Source: Klebsiella pneumoniae (GTDB taxonomy: Bacteria; Pseudomonadota; Gammaproteobacteria; Eutrophobiales; Eutrophobiaceae). Taken from it: 51,616 nt of DNA. The notes under the pieces were generated by a model. The model was not told the DNA's origin and did no database searches. It saw only the letters and a program-made list of their open reading frames with translations. The DNA is taken from NCBI GenBank assembly GCA_945870865.1, contig CAMBTO010000006.1, positions 1-51,616 on the forward strand, in the 5' to 3' direction. A program made the position numbers and the translations under genes. The first letter of the stretch is position 1, and each line of letters starts with the position of its first letter. Shown here piece by piece: positions 44,349-51,616 of this stretch.

Positions 44349-45857
44349 ATGCAGTTGCATGATGATTTCGGTCATGACCATACCCACACCAGTGAGGCCG
44401 ACCGACAGGCTGTCGCCCAATCCATCTGGCGACAGGAGACCGTTGTGCTGACCACTGCCGGTATTGATATAGGCAGTTCCACCTCACATCTATTGTTTGC
44501 CCGCATTACTTTGCAGCGACGTTCGCAGGGGCTGTCCAGCCGTTTTGAAGTGACTGGACGGGAGGTCATCTTCAGTTCACCGATTATGCACACCCCGTTT
44601 CTGGCCGATGGAACTATTGATGCCCATCGTCTGGAACATTTTATAGCAGATGCCTATGACCAGGCCGGATTCAAACGCAGTGACATTGATAGTGGCGCCG
44701 TAATCCTGACTGGAGAGGCTATAAAGCGCAAGAACGCCCGCAAGATAGCGGATCTGTTTGCCGAGGAGGCGGGCAAGTTTGTCTGCGCCACTGCCGGACA
44801 CAAACTCGAATGCACACTGGCAGCGCATGGGTCCGGTGCAGTGGCCTTGTCGAAGGCGCGGGGGATCTGTCTATTGCATGTGGACATCGGTGGGGGTACT
44901 ACCAAGCTCGCGTTAATTGACCACGGCAAGATCATCGGTGTGTGTGCGTTTGCCGTGGGTGGTCGACTGCTGGCACAGGATGAGTCTGGCCAGTGGACAC
45001 GTGTGGATGACTCGGCAAAACTTGTGGCCGACGAACTCGGTCTGAAAACCGACCCGGCGACACTTGCGGACCCGGCAGTTCGTTTGCAGATTGCCAGCCG
45101 GCTAGCCCGTGTGGCGGTTGATTTTATTCGGGTTGGCGCACTTGATCGTCTGGGCATGGCACTGCAGTTGACTGAAGACCTGCCTCGTACTGTGGTTCCG
45201 AGCGCACTGACCTTTTCCGGTGGGGTGTCTGAATTTTTGCTGCACAATGAAGACAAGGATTACGGGGATATTGCTGGCCAACTAGCGGATGAATTGAAGC
45301 AGCAGCTTGCGGCGAAGGTTGATATGCCGATCTATAACCCCGGTCATGGTATCCGGGCCACTGTCATTGGTGCATCACAGTTTACGGTACAGGTCAGCGG
45401 TAAGACCATATATCTGTCCGATCAGAAGGCGCTGCCTGTCCACAATGTCCCGGTAGTTCATGTTGCCCTCGACCTGAGCGGTACGATAGATGCGAGGCAG
45501 GTCGCGACAGAAATACGTGCAGCGGCTTTGCGTATGGACCTGCCGCCGGAATCACAGATGGCCGTTGCCTTTACCTGGGAAGGTGACCCCGAGTTTTCCC
45601 GACTGAATGCGATGGGCCAGGGCATCGTTGCAGCCGTTGCACCGGATGGACGGCGCGACGGTCCATTATTGCTGATGATAGACGGTGACATAGGTAACAG
45701 CCTTGGCCACTTGTTATGCCGCGAACTTGGCCTGCCGGGTAGCCTGATCTCGGTTGATGGGGTGCAGTTGCAGGAACTCGATTATGTTGATGTCGGCGAA
45801 TTGATTGATCCGCCCGGGGTAGTCCCTGTGGTGATTAAATCCCTGTTGTTTTCCTGA
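44349..45857 (+). CDS. eutA: EutA-like reactivase
   Basis: A 502-residue ASKHA-fold protein resembling EutA, which reactivates the adenosylcobalamin enzyme ethanolamine ammonia-lyase. Phosphate and nucleotide motifs are GIDIGSSTSHLLFAR and LLHVDIGGGTTKLALIDHG, followed by FSGGVSEF. The N-terminal DDFGHDHTHTSEADR resembles EutA starts. The lyase genes eutB and eutC are not in this window. It sits between the transporter's membrane and binding-protein genes, so it might reactivate another radical enzyme. Confidence 0.82.
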   Translation: MQLHDDFGHDHTHTSEADRQAVAQSIWRQETVVLTTAGIDIGSSTSHLLFARITLQRRSQGLSSRFEVTGREVIFSSPIMHTPFLADGTIDAHRLEHFIADAYDQAGFKRSDIDSGAVILTGEAIKRKNARKIADLFAEEAGKFVCATAGHKLECTLAAHGSGAVALSKARGICLLHVDIGGGTTKLALIDHGKIIGVCAFAVGGRLLAQDESGQWTRVDDSAKLVADELGLKTDPATLADPAVRLQIASRLARVAVDFIRVGALDRLGMALQLTEDLPRTVVPSALTFSGGVSEFLLHNEDKDYGDIAGQLADELKQQLAAKVDMPIYNPGHGIRATVIGASQFTVQVSGKTIYLSDQKALPVHNVPVVHVALDLSGTIDARQVATEIRAAALRMDLPPESQMAVAFTWEGDPEFSRLNAMGQGIVAAVAPDGRRDGPLLLMIDGDIGNSLGHLLCRELGLPGSLISVDGVQLQELDYVDVGELIDPPGVVPVVIKSLLFS

Positions 45858-45883
45858 AAAACTAATTCAGGGTTCCGAGTTAC

Positions 45884-45918
45884 ATCAGCGGTCTGGCTAT
45901 AGTTGTTCCAGACACGCT
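45884..45918. repeat. Fragment of the palindromic repeat (copy 3)
   Basis: About 35 bases match the left end of copy 1 in the same orientation (ATCAGCGGTCTGGCTATAG, then TTCCAGACACGCT), and then similarity stops. It lies between eutA and the bicupin gene. It looks like a truncated remnant. Confidence 0.6.
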
Positions 45919-46016
45919 CCCGGACTGGCAGTTGTCAATTTCTCGGCATATAATCCGGAATAATGATTTAATATTAGATATCAAAGTTTATTCAGATGAC
46001 GATGGGAGGACCAGCA

Positions 46017-47129
46017 ATGACTGAACCGGAAAAGCTGCCAAGATACGGCGTGGATTTTTATATGGACTGGGTGAAGCAGGAAGGACTTCCGGTCACTGAA
46101 GATTACGGAGTAGACCTGTTCACCGTGCCTTTGTCTGACTGGCCGCGTTATGGTTGCAAGGGTGCGGCAGTGCATCTGAAAGGCCGTTGTGACTTCAGCA
46201 ATATGTTCCTGTTCGAGATAGCCCCCGGCGCTTCAACCATCCCGCAAAAGCACCTGTACGAAGACGTATTCTATGTGCTGGAAGGCCGTGGGAGCACCCA
46301 GGTGGAATTTGCGGATGGCAAGAAACATACGTTTGAATGGGCACCAAAAAGCCTGTTTGCGATCCCGCTGAATGCGAAGCACAGACATTTCAATGCCAGT
46401 GGCAAGGATCGCGTGTTGCTGGTCAGTACGACCGATATGCCTCTGGTCATGAATACGTTCCACAATGAGGCGTTTGTATTCGAGAATAACTTCGACTTCA
46501 TGGAGCGTAGTGGCAAGGAGAAGTATTACTCCGGCGAAGGCGACCTGATCACGGTGCGACCGGGTAACCACATGTGGGAAACAAATTTTGTACCGGATCT
46601 CTCGGGTATTGAACTGAAGTCATGGGGTGATCGTGGCGCAGGTGGTACTAATATCATGTTTGTACTTGCAGACGGCACCATGCATGCGCACATATCGGAA
46701 ATGCCGGTAGGGACGTACAAGAAAGGACACCGACACGGTCCGGGCTACCACGTTATGTGTGTAACCGGCCATGGCTACTCATTACTCTGGTTTGAAGGTG
46801 AGCAGGACTTCCTGCGTATCGACTGGAAACATGGCGTGGTCTTCCCCCCGGCAGACAGACAATTCCATCAGCACTTCAATACCAGCCAGAATCCGGCGCG
46901 TTATCTGGCTACCGGTGTCGGTGGCCTGCGTTATCCGCTGACGACAGACAAACGCCGGTCACTGCTCGGTCTGAAACCCGGTGAGAAAGGTGCGGTATCT
47001 CTCAGCATGAAAGAAGGCGGCGATCAGATGGAATATGAGGATCAGGACGCGCGTATCCACAATATCTGGCTGGAAGAAATGGTGAAGAACAATGTGGTAC
47101 CGAAAATGGACCAGTTCAAAATCGCATAA
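46017..47129 (+). CDS. Two-domain cupin, copy 2
   Basis: A 370-residue bicupin. The first domain contains QKHLYEDVFYVLEGRGSTQV and AKHRHFNASGKD. The second contains KKGHRHGPGYHVMCVTGHGY and RQFHQHFNTSQN. Each has the His-rich double motif needed for a metal. ATG 46017 is behind GGGAGG; two ATGs further upstream overlap the ribosome site. It resembles the pair of single cupins at 24.4-25.6 kb and probably does a related reaction, but which one is unknown. The binding-protein gene follows 28 bp later. Confidence 0.8.
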   Translation: MTEPEKLPRYGVDFYMDWVKQEGLPVTEDYGVDLFTVPLSDWPRYGCKGAAVHLKGRCDFSNMFLFEIAPGASTIPQKHLYEDVFYVLEGRGSTQVEFADGKKHTFEWAPKSLFAIPLNAKHRHFNASGKDRVLLVSTTDMPLVMNTFHNEAFVFENNFDFMERSGKEKYYSGEGDLITVRPGNHMWETNFVPDLSGIELKSWGDRGAGGTNIMFVLADGTMHAHISEMPVGTYKKGHRHGPGYHVMCVTGHGYSLLWFEGEQDFLRIDWKHGVVFPPADRQFHQHFNTSQNPARYLATGVGGLRYPLTTDKRRSLLGLKPGEKGAVSLSMKEGGDQMEYEDQDARIHNIWLEEMVKNNVVPKMDQFKIA

Positions 47130-47157
47130 TTTAACGTGATACATACGGGGGGGTGAC

Positions 47158-48285
47158 ATGGTGAAGCTTGTAACAGCGAATAACGCCATATCCGCGATAT
47201 CAAGAGCAATACTGGCCGTAGCTCTGCTCATAGGTGCCGCATGCAGTGGTGAGTCCGGGTCAGAAACGTTCGGCACAGCAGTGGACACGGTTGCAACCGG
47301 ACCAGACGCAAAATCCTTCTACCAGACAGAAGTGCTGCACATTGTCGTCGGTTATAACCCCGGCGGTGGCTTTGATGAATATGCGCGGATGATTGGCATC
47401 GAGATGGCCACACGCACCGGCGGTACAGTCGTGGTGGAAAATCAGCCCGGTGGTGGTGGATTACTCGCGCTGAATCGGCTGGTGCAGGAAAAGGGTGATG
47501 GTACCCGCATTATGTTACTCGGTGGTGAGTCCGCCGTGCTGGCGCAGTTGACCGGCCGACCGGGTACGCGCTTTGATATCACAAAGTTGAACTGGCTGGG
47601 TCGTGCACAGATAGATACACCGATTGTATTGTGGAGCATGACCAACCCCGAGCGTACCTTTGCCGAGGTGCTGAACACTATCCAGACGCAGGGTGCTATC
47701 TGGGGAGCAACCGGTCTGACCGATAATATCTCGGATGCAGAATCGGCGATGGCGCATGCGTTGGGGCTGAGCCCGGAGAAAATGGGCATCGTTATGGGCT
47801 ATGCCGGCAGCAGTGAGGTTGCCCTGGCGGTTGTCCGCGGTGAGGCAGACGGTATCGTCGTCAGCAACAGTTCGGCGATCAACTACGTCGGTACGGCCGA
47901 GAGCCAGAGTGTGGTACCGATAGTGACATTGAGCCGCCAACGCGAGACTACATTTTTCCCCGATGTACCTACCATTTTCGAAGTGGCACAGCTGAATGAG
48001 GAAGGCCAGTGGTGGATAGACTTCCGTTCCAGTATCACCGAGGTAGGACGCACGTTTGTCACTCATGGCGATGTGCCCGCTGATCGTGTTGCCTACCTGC
48101 GCCAGCTGCTGGGCGAGATACTGACCGACCCGACGTTTATTGCGATGGCGACCGAACATCAACGACCGATTAACTACATGTCCGCCGAGGACCAGGAGCA
48201 GCTGGTCCAGGGTATATTCAGCGGCCTCAGTCCGGAACGTGTGCTGGAGGTAAAACATGTCCTTACCGAGAAATATATCCGTTAA
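47158..48285 (+). CDS. tctC: Tripartite tricarboxylate transporter substrate-binding protein (TctC)
   Basis: A 375-residue exported binding protein of the TctC/Bug type. The hydrophobic leader ends in LLIGAACSGESG, which looks like a lipoprotein site with a weak -3 position. Family blocks are LHIVVGYNPGGGFDEYARM, VENQPGGGGLLAL and the C-terminal FIAMATEHQRPINYM. It should deliver a carboxylate to TctA and TctB, whose genes lie 3 kb upstream separated by eutA and a bicupin. GTG or ATG starts are both possible; ATG 47158 follows GGGGGGGTGAC. Confidence 0.9.
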   Translation: MVKLVTANNAISAISRAILAVALLIGAACSGESGSETFGTAVDTVATGPDAKSFYQTEVLHIVVGYNPGGGFDEYARMIGIEMATRTGGTVVVENQPGGGGLLALNRLVQEKGDGTRIMLLGGESAVLAQLTGRPGTRFDITKLNWLGRAQIDTPIVLWSMTNPERTFAEVLNTIQTQGAIWGATGLTDNISDAESAMAHALGLSPEKMGIVMGYAGSSEVALAVVRGEADGIVVSNSSAINYVGTAESQSVVPIVTLSRQRETTFFPDVPTIFEVAQLNEEGQWWIDFRSSITEVGRTFVTHGDVPADRVAYLRQLLGEILTDPTFIAMATEHQRPINYMSAEDQEQLVQGIFSGLSPERVLEVKHVLTEKYIR

Positions 48286-48369
48286 TACCGTGCCGGGCAG
48301 GGATATCAGGTATGACACACTGAGGTAGCTGCATTCCTGACTGGCCGCACCCACTGCGGGAGACTGTCC

Positions 48370-49491
48370 ATGTTGTTTCTGAATAACGATGATGTACAGT
48401 CGGAACTGACGATGCCGGATTGTATCCGGGTACAGGAACAGGCCTTTCTGGGTCTGGAGGACGGGCACTCGGCACACCGCCCGCGCATAGACATGTATGT
48501 ACCGTGTGAACGGGATGACGGTTACTGGCGCTGGGGGACGATGGAAGGTGCCACCAGTGTGCCCGGACCCTATTTTGCGATCCGGATGAAATCGGACGTG
48601 ATTACCTGGACGCCTGATGCCCACAGCGGTCAGTTACGTGAAGATAAATACTGTGTAACACCCGGTACGTTTTGTGGCCTGATCATGCTGTTTTCCAGTC
48701 TGAATGGTGAGCCGTTGGCGATACTGAACGACGGCTATCTGCAGCATATGCGTGTCGGAGGAGGCGCCGGGATTGGTGTCAAATATCTGGCCAGACAGAA
48801 TGCAACCCGGGTGGGAATTCTCGGCTCCGGTGGAATGGCAAGGACCTATCTGGATGCATTTTGTCAGGTGCGCGATATCCGTGAGGTGAAGGTCTACAGT
48901 CCGAACCCGATCAACCGCGAGGCCTTTGCAGCGGAGATGTCGGAACAGTTTGGAATTGTGGTGCGCGCCGTTGCCAGCGCCGAAGAGGCGGCAGCGGATG
49001 TCGATATTCTCGCTACCTGTACCAGCAGCATGGTCCCCACGATCAAGGCGGAGTGGCTGCAGCCGGGCATGCATATTACCAACCTGGGTCCATTTGAACT
49101 GACCGAGGATATATTCAGGGCGGCCGATATAGTCGTGCGCCAGGGCATCGGTGGGGCCGAAATTGCGAAGGCAGATGCCGGGCCACGGGTCAGGTCGGGC
49201 GTCGGTCACAGTCCGCTGGCTTATATTGCTGGAACGTCTGAACAGATGATGAGATTACCGGAACCCCGTCCACAGACCTTGTTCCGCCGTGATTTCCCTG
49301 ATTTCAACGATATCGCCTCCGGGCGTAGCCCGGGCAGGACCAGCGCAGATCAGATTACCGTGTATATCAATGTAGGTAACCAGGGGCTGCAATTCGCTGC
49401 GGTCGGTGGTCTGGTTTATGAGGCCGCCCTCGCCAGACAGTCGGGGCGCACTATACCGACAGACTGGTTCCTGCAGGATATCCGCGACTGA
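48370..49491 (+). CDS. Ornithine cyclodeaminase/mu-crystallin-family protein, copy 2
   Basis: A 373-residue member of the same family as the gene at 34.6 kb but longer. The nucleotide-binding motif is GILGSGGMARTYLDAF, and YLQHMRVGGGAGIGVKYLAR is the typical helix before it. It is expected to reduce or deaminate an imine or amino acid. It lies 84 bp after the TctC gene. Copies 1 and 2 differ enough that they probably act on different intermediates. Confidence 0.84.
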   Translation: MLFLNNDDVQSELTMPDCIRVQEQAFLGLEDGHSAHRPRIDMYVPCERDDGYWRWGTMEGATSVPGPYFAIRMKSDVITWTPDAHSGQLREDKYCVTPGTFCGLIMLFSSLNGEPLAILNDGYLQHMRVGGGAGIGVKYLARQNATRVGILGSGGMARTYLDAFCQVRDIREVKVYSPNPINREAFAAEMSEQFGIVVRAVASAEEAAADVDILATCTSSMVPTIKAEWLQPGMHITNLGPFELTEDIFRAADIVVRQGIGGAEIAKADAGPRVRSGVGHSPLAYIAGTSEQMMRLPEPRPQTLFRRDFPDFNDIASGRSPGRTSADQITVYINVGNQGLQFAAVGGLVYEAALARQSGRTIPTDWFLQDIRD

Positions 49492-49534
49492 AAACGGATT
49501 CCTTTTATCACCTGAAATTAAAGAATATTTATCA

Positions 49535-50530
49535 ATGTCCAGACTAAAACTGACGATGGCCTGTGGAAACTACGACCGCACGCGGGCGTTGATTGATGGT
49601 ACGGTGCAAGCGGAAGGAGTTGATCTGAATTATCTGCCGATGGTCCCGGGCGAGACCTTCTGGCGCATGTTGAACAACGCCGAATTTGACGTGGCCGAGA
49701 TGTCGCTATCGTCCTACACCATCTTGCGTTCGAGAGGGGACGAACGTTTTATCGCACTACCGGTTTTTACCTCACGCATTTTTCGACATTCTGCAATTTA
49801 TATCAATGCCGACGCCGGTATCAGCGTGCCCACCGATCTGAAAGGCAAACGCATCGGCGTGGGAGACTATCAGATGACCGCCGCTGTCTGGGTGAGAGGC
49901 CTGTTACAGGATGATTACCAGATTAGGCCCGAAGACCTGTCATGGACTGTCGGTAAAGCTGTGCAACAAATCGAATTACCAAAAAATGTATCGGTAAGGT
50001 CTGCGGGACAGGATGCCCCGGAGACGCTGCTGGAGCGCGGTGAGCTGGATGCACTGATCTCGGTCATGTTGCCGCGCACATTGAACCAGCCGGGCAGCCA
50101 GATACGCAGGCTGTTCCCGGATTTTCGGCAGGTGGAAACGGACTATTATCAACGCACCGGCATTTTTCCGATCATGCATACCGTGGTCATACGCACCGAC
50201 CTGTATCAGGCATATCCCTGGCTGGCTATCAGTCTGTACAAGGCACTGGTTCGGGCGAGACAGCTGTGTTTCTCCCGGCTGTATAACACCGATGCACTCG
50301 GAGTTTCATTACCATGGTTGATAGACGAGTTGGAGAAGACGCGTCAGTTGATGGGTGAGCACTACTGGGATTATTCCATACAAGGTAGCTTGCCGACTTT
50401 GCAGGCGCTGACCCGGCATCTGCATGAGCAGGGACTGACTACCCGACAGATGCCACTTGAACAGTTGTTCGTCAGTAATATCCAGGACGGCTTGCACCAG
50501 TATCTGCATGGTACGGGGGAAGACCGTTAG
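49535..50530 (+). CDS. Pht5-like decarboxylase-family protein, copy 3
   Basis: A 331-residue protein closer to copy 1 than to copy 2. Shared blocks are [50 protein letters not shown] and [15 protein letters not shown]. No signal peptide is seen. The start is ATG 49535; the frame is open upstream into the OCD-like gene, but that part is spurious. It follows the OCD-like gene by 43 bp and probably shares its transcript. Confidence 0.82.
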   Translation: MSRLKLTMACGNYDRTRALIDGTVQAEGVDLNYLPMVPGETFWRMLNNAEFDVAEMSLSSYTILRSRGDERFIALPVFTSRIFRHSAIYINADAGISVPTDLKGKRIGVGDYQMTAAVWVRGLLQDDYQIRPEDLSWTVGKAVQQIELPKNVSVRSAGQDAPETLLERGELDALISVMLPRTLNQPGSQIRRLFPDFRQVETDYYQRTGIFPIMHTVVIRTDLYQAYPWLAISLYKALVRARQLCFSRLYNTDALGVSLPWLIDELEKTRQLMGEHYWDYSIQGSLPTLQALTRHLHEQGLTTRQMPLEQLFVSNIQDGLHQYLHGTGEDR

Positions 50531-50766
50531 TGATGACAGGTGTCTTCAACGCCGGGTTTGCAATCAGTTATGCAACATTCTAAAAGCAGTTGACAACACC
50601 AGATAGCAGCCACACACTTGTGCAGCAATTTTTCCTGATGGGGGGACAATGTTGTGTCATATCAATCGGAATATTTATACGCCGACCAACGACTGTCATC
50701 CCTTCCATACCCACGCTTAGGCGGGGGATATTTACCAATCACCCATAGTGCACTGGAGAGAGCGAG

Positions 50767-51522
50767 ATGAGACAGGGTATTTTGATGTCAGTGTTCGGTT
50801 CAATCATGATGTTGCTGTCGTTGCCGGGTTGGACGCAGGACATATCGACGTTACCAGCGGCGGTCATACAATATGCCGACGCGGTGTATATCAATTCAAC
50901 GATCGTCACACTGGATGATCATGCGATGAACGCGAATCCGGGGACGATCGCCCAGGCGATGGCGGTACGCGATGAGAAGATTATCGGGCTCGGCACGAAT
51001 GAAGAGATGCTGAAGTATGCAGGGCCTGAGACGAAGGTGGTCGACCTGCTGGGCAAGATGATGATCCCGGGCATTGTGGAGAGTCATGTGCATCCACAGG
51101 GTGCCGCGTTGAACATAGCGCGGGAGAAGTACAAGTTGCGCAGTACACCGGAGGGGTTTGCCCTCAGCATGGATGTCGGCGCGAACACAGACGAGACGAT
51201 GGCGAAGGTGGCGAAAGCGATGGAGTTGTTGCTGGCGAATGCAGAGCCGACGCCGGAGGAGTGGATCAATATCTCGCTGGTACACAATCCGGAACTCGGG
51301 TTTGCCTCACCGGCGGATGTGTCAACGTTGATGAGTGCACCGAAGCTGGCTGACGTGGCGATCAACAAGTCTGATATTTCGGAGATTGTGCCGAACTATC
51401 CGTTTGTGTTATCGAGCGCGTCGTCGATATTGTCGGCACCGGAGAAGAATGTGTGGGTACATATCACCCGGGGTCCGGACGGCGAGCCGGTGGTGAAGAC
51501 TGTGGTCAAACTGCAGGAATAA
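50767..51522 (+). CDS. Half-length exported amidohydrolase-like protein
   Basis: A 251-residue protein with a signal peptide (MSVFGSIMMLLSLPGWTQ) and the N-terminal part of an amidohydrolase: a first beta-sandwich (ADAVYINSTIVTLDD, KIIGLGTNEEM), then MIPGIVESHVHPQG with the HxH metal motif. The remaining barrel ligands expected in a 500-residue family member are missing. It ends VVKTVVKLQE and a TAA, with no frameshifted continuation obvious in the 94 bases left. Start at 50767 behind GAGAG. Another exported gene begins 20 bp later. Confidence 0.7.
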   Translation: MRQGILMSVFGSIMMLLSLPGWTQDISTLPAAVIQYADAVYINSTIVTLDDHAMNANPGTIAQAMAVRDEKIIGLGTNEEMLKYAGPETKVVDLLGKMMIPGIVESHVHPQGAALNIAREKYKLRSTPEGFALSMDVGANTDETMAKVAKAMELLLANAEPTPEEWINISLVHNPELGFASPADVSTLMSAPKLADVAINKSDISEIVPNYPFVLSSASSILSAPEKNVWVHITRGPDGEPVVKTVVKLQE

Positions 51523-51542
51523 CGGGATTGAGGGACGAGAAA

Positions 51543-51616
51543 ATGAAGACGAACAATATGATAAAGGGTGGGCTCGGGATCATGGTGTTGCTGGCCCTCA
51601 GTATGACCGCGCAGGC
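51543..51616 (+). CDS. Start of a further exported protein (cut by window end)
   Basis: An ATG behind GAGGGACGAG opens a frame that begins MKTNNMIKGGLGIMVLLALS and continues to the end of the window with a signal-peptide-like ending (MTAQA). Only about 24 codons are visible, so the product cannot be named. It closely follows the half-length amidohydrolase and could be a paralogue or partner of it. Confidence 0.6.
   Translation, partial: MKTNNMIKGGLGIMVLLALSMTAQ

Noticed and set aside
47515-48624. 369-codon open frame on the minus strand
   Set aside because: Antisense to tctC and the OCD-like gene; no recognisable domain and no ribosome site.
50590-50595. TTGACA as a -35 box before the amidohydrolase gene
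   Set aside because: No acceptable -10 box lies 15-19 bases downstream.
1-51616. CRISPR arrays, rRNA genes, prophage or insertion-sequence transposases
   Set aside because: No regularly spaced repeats, rRNA blocks, integrase or transposase motifs were seen on either strand.

Overview
The window looks like chromosome of a free-living gammaproteobacterium. Signs are a CRP/Vfr-type regulator divergent from an OsmC-family gene (the crp-yhfA order of E. coli), a DbpA-domain DeaD helicase, a Zur box of gammaproteobacterial form, TonB-dependent receptors and ordinary AGGAGG ribosome sites. I cannot place it to genus. All assignments come from reading translations and motifs by eye; no searches were run.

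Region 1 (1-9.5 kb) is housekeeping with visible gene decay. It holds a tRNA-Met with its promoter, a crp homologue that has lost 14 residues of its C-helix and its expected ATG, an OsmC-like gene, a receiver-LuxR regulator broken by at least four frame lesions, a TusA-like protein, and a Zur-controlled operon (small metal-site protein plus a ZnuD-type receptor with an in-frame TGA). Intact genes follow: a C15-like peptidase, deaD, a cold-shock protein and an AraC-methyltransferase fusion.

Region 2 (9.7-23.3 kb) is an envelope module. First come a secreted His-rich protein and a six-gene run: a secreted HEAT-repeat protein, two paralogous secreted proteins with an SLH-like N-terminus, an FtsE-like ATPase, an FtsX-like permease and a periplasmic coiled-coil protein. 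A second six-gene run follows with the order MoxR ATPase, DUF58, BatD/MxaA-like protein, vWA protein, MxaK-like protein, vWA protein. That is the order of mxaRSACKL, but no methanol dehydrogenase gene is present in the window. The two runs are candidates for one machine for metal loading or maturation of an envelope protein.

Region 3 (23.3 kb to the end) is a catabolic and transport island. It has a Rieske oxygenase, a phthalate-dioxygenase-reductase-type flavoprotein, a Pht4-like dehydrogenase, three Pht5-like (4,5-dihydroxyphthalate decarboxylase family) paralogues, four cupin proteins, two ornithine-cyclodeaminase-family reductases, a DapA-family lyase, a CMD-like protein, NadC, a secreted alpha/beta hydrolase, a large TonB receptor, a complete tripartite tricarboxylate transporter, an orphan EutA and a MarR regulator. 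Together these suggest uptake and breakdown of an aromatic or N-heterocyclic carboxylate; the substrate is not determined by the sequence. Two full 112-bp copies and one fragment of a palindromic repeat sit between the modules, and a remnant of a TPP-dependent enzyme precedes the TonB receptor. The window ends inside a gene just after a half-length amidohydrolase.
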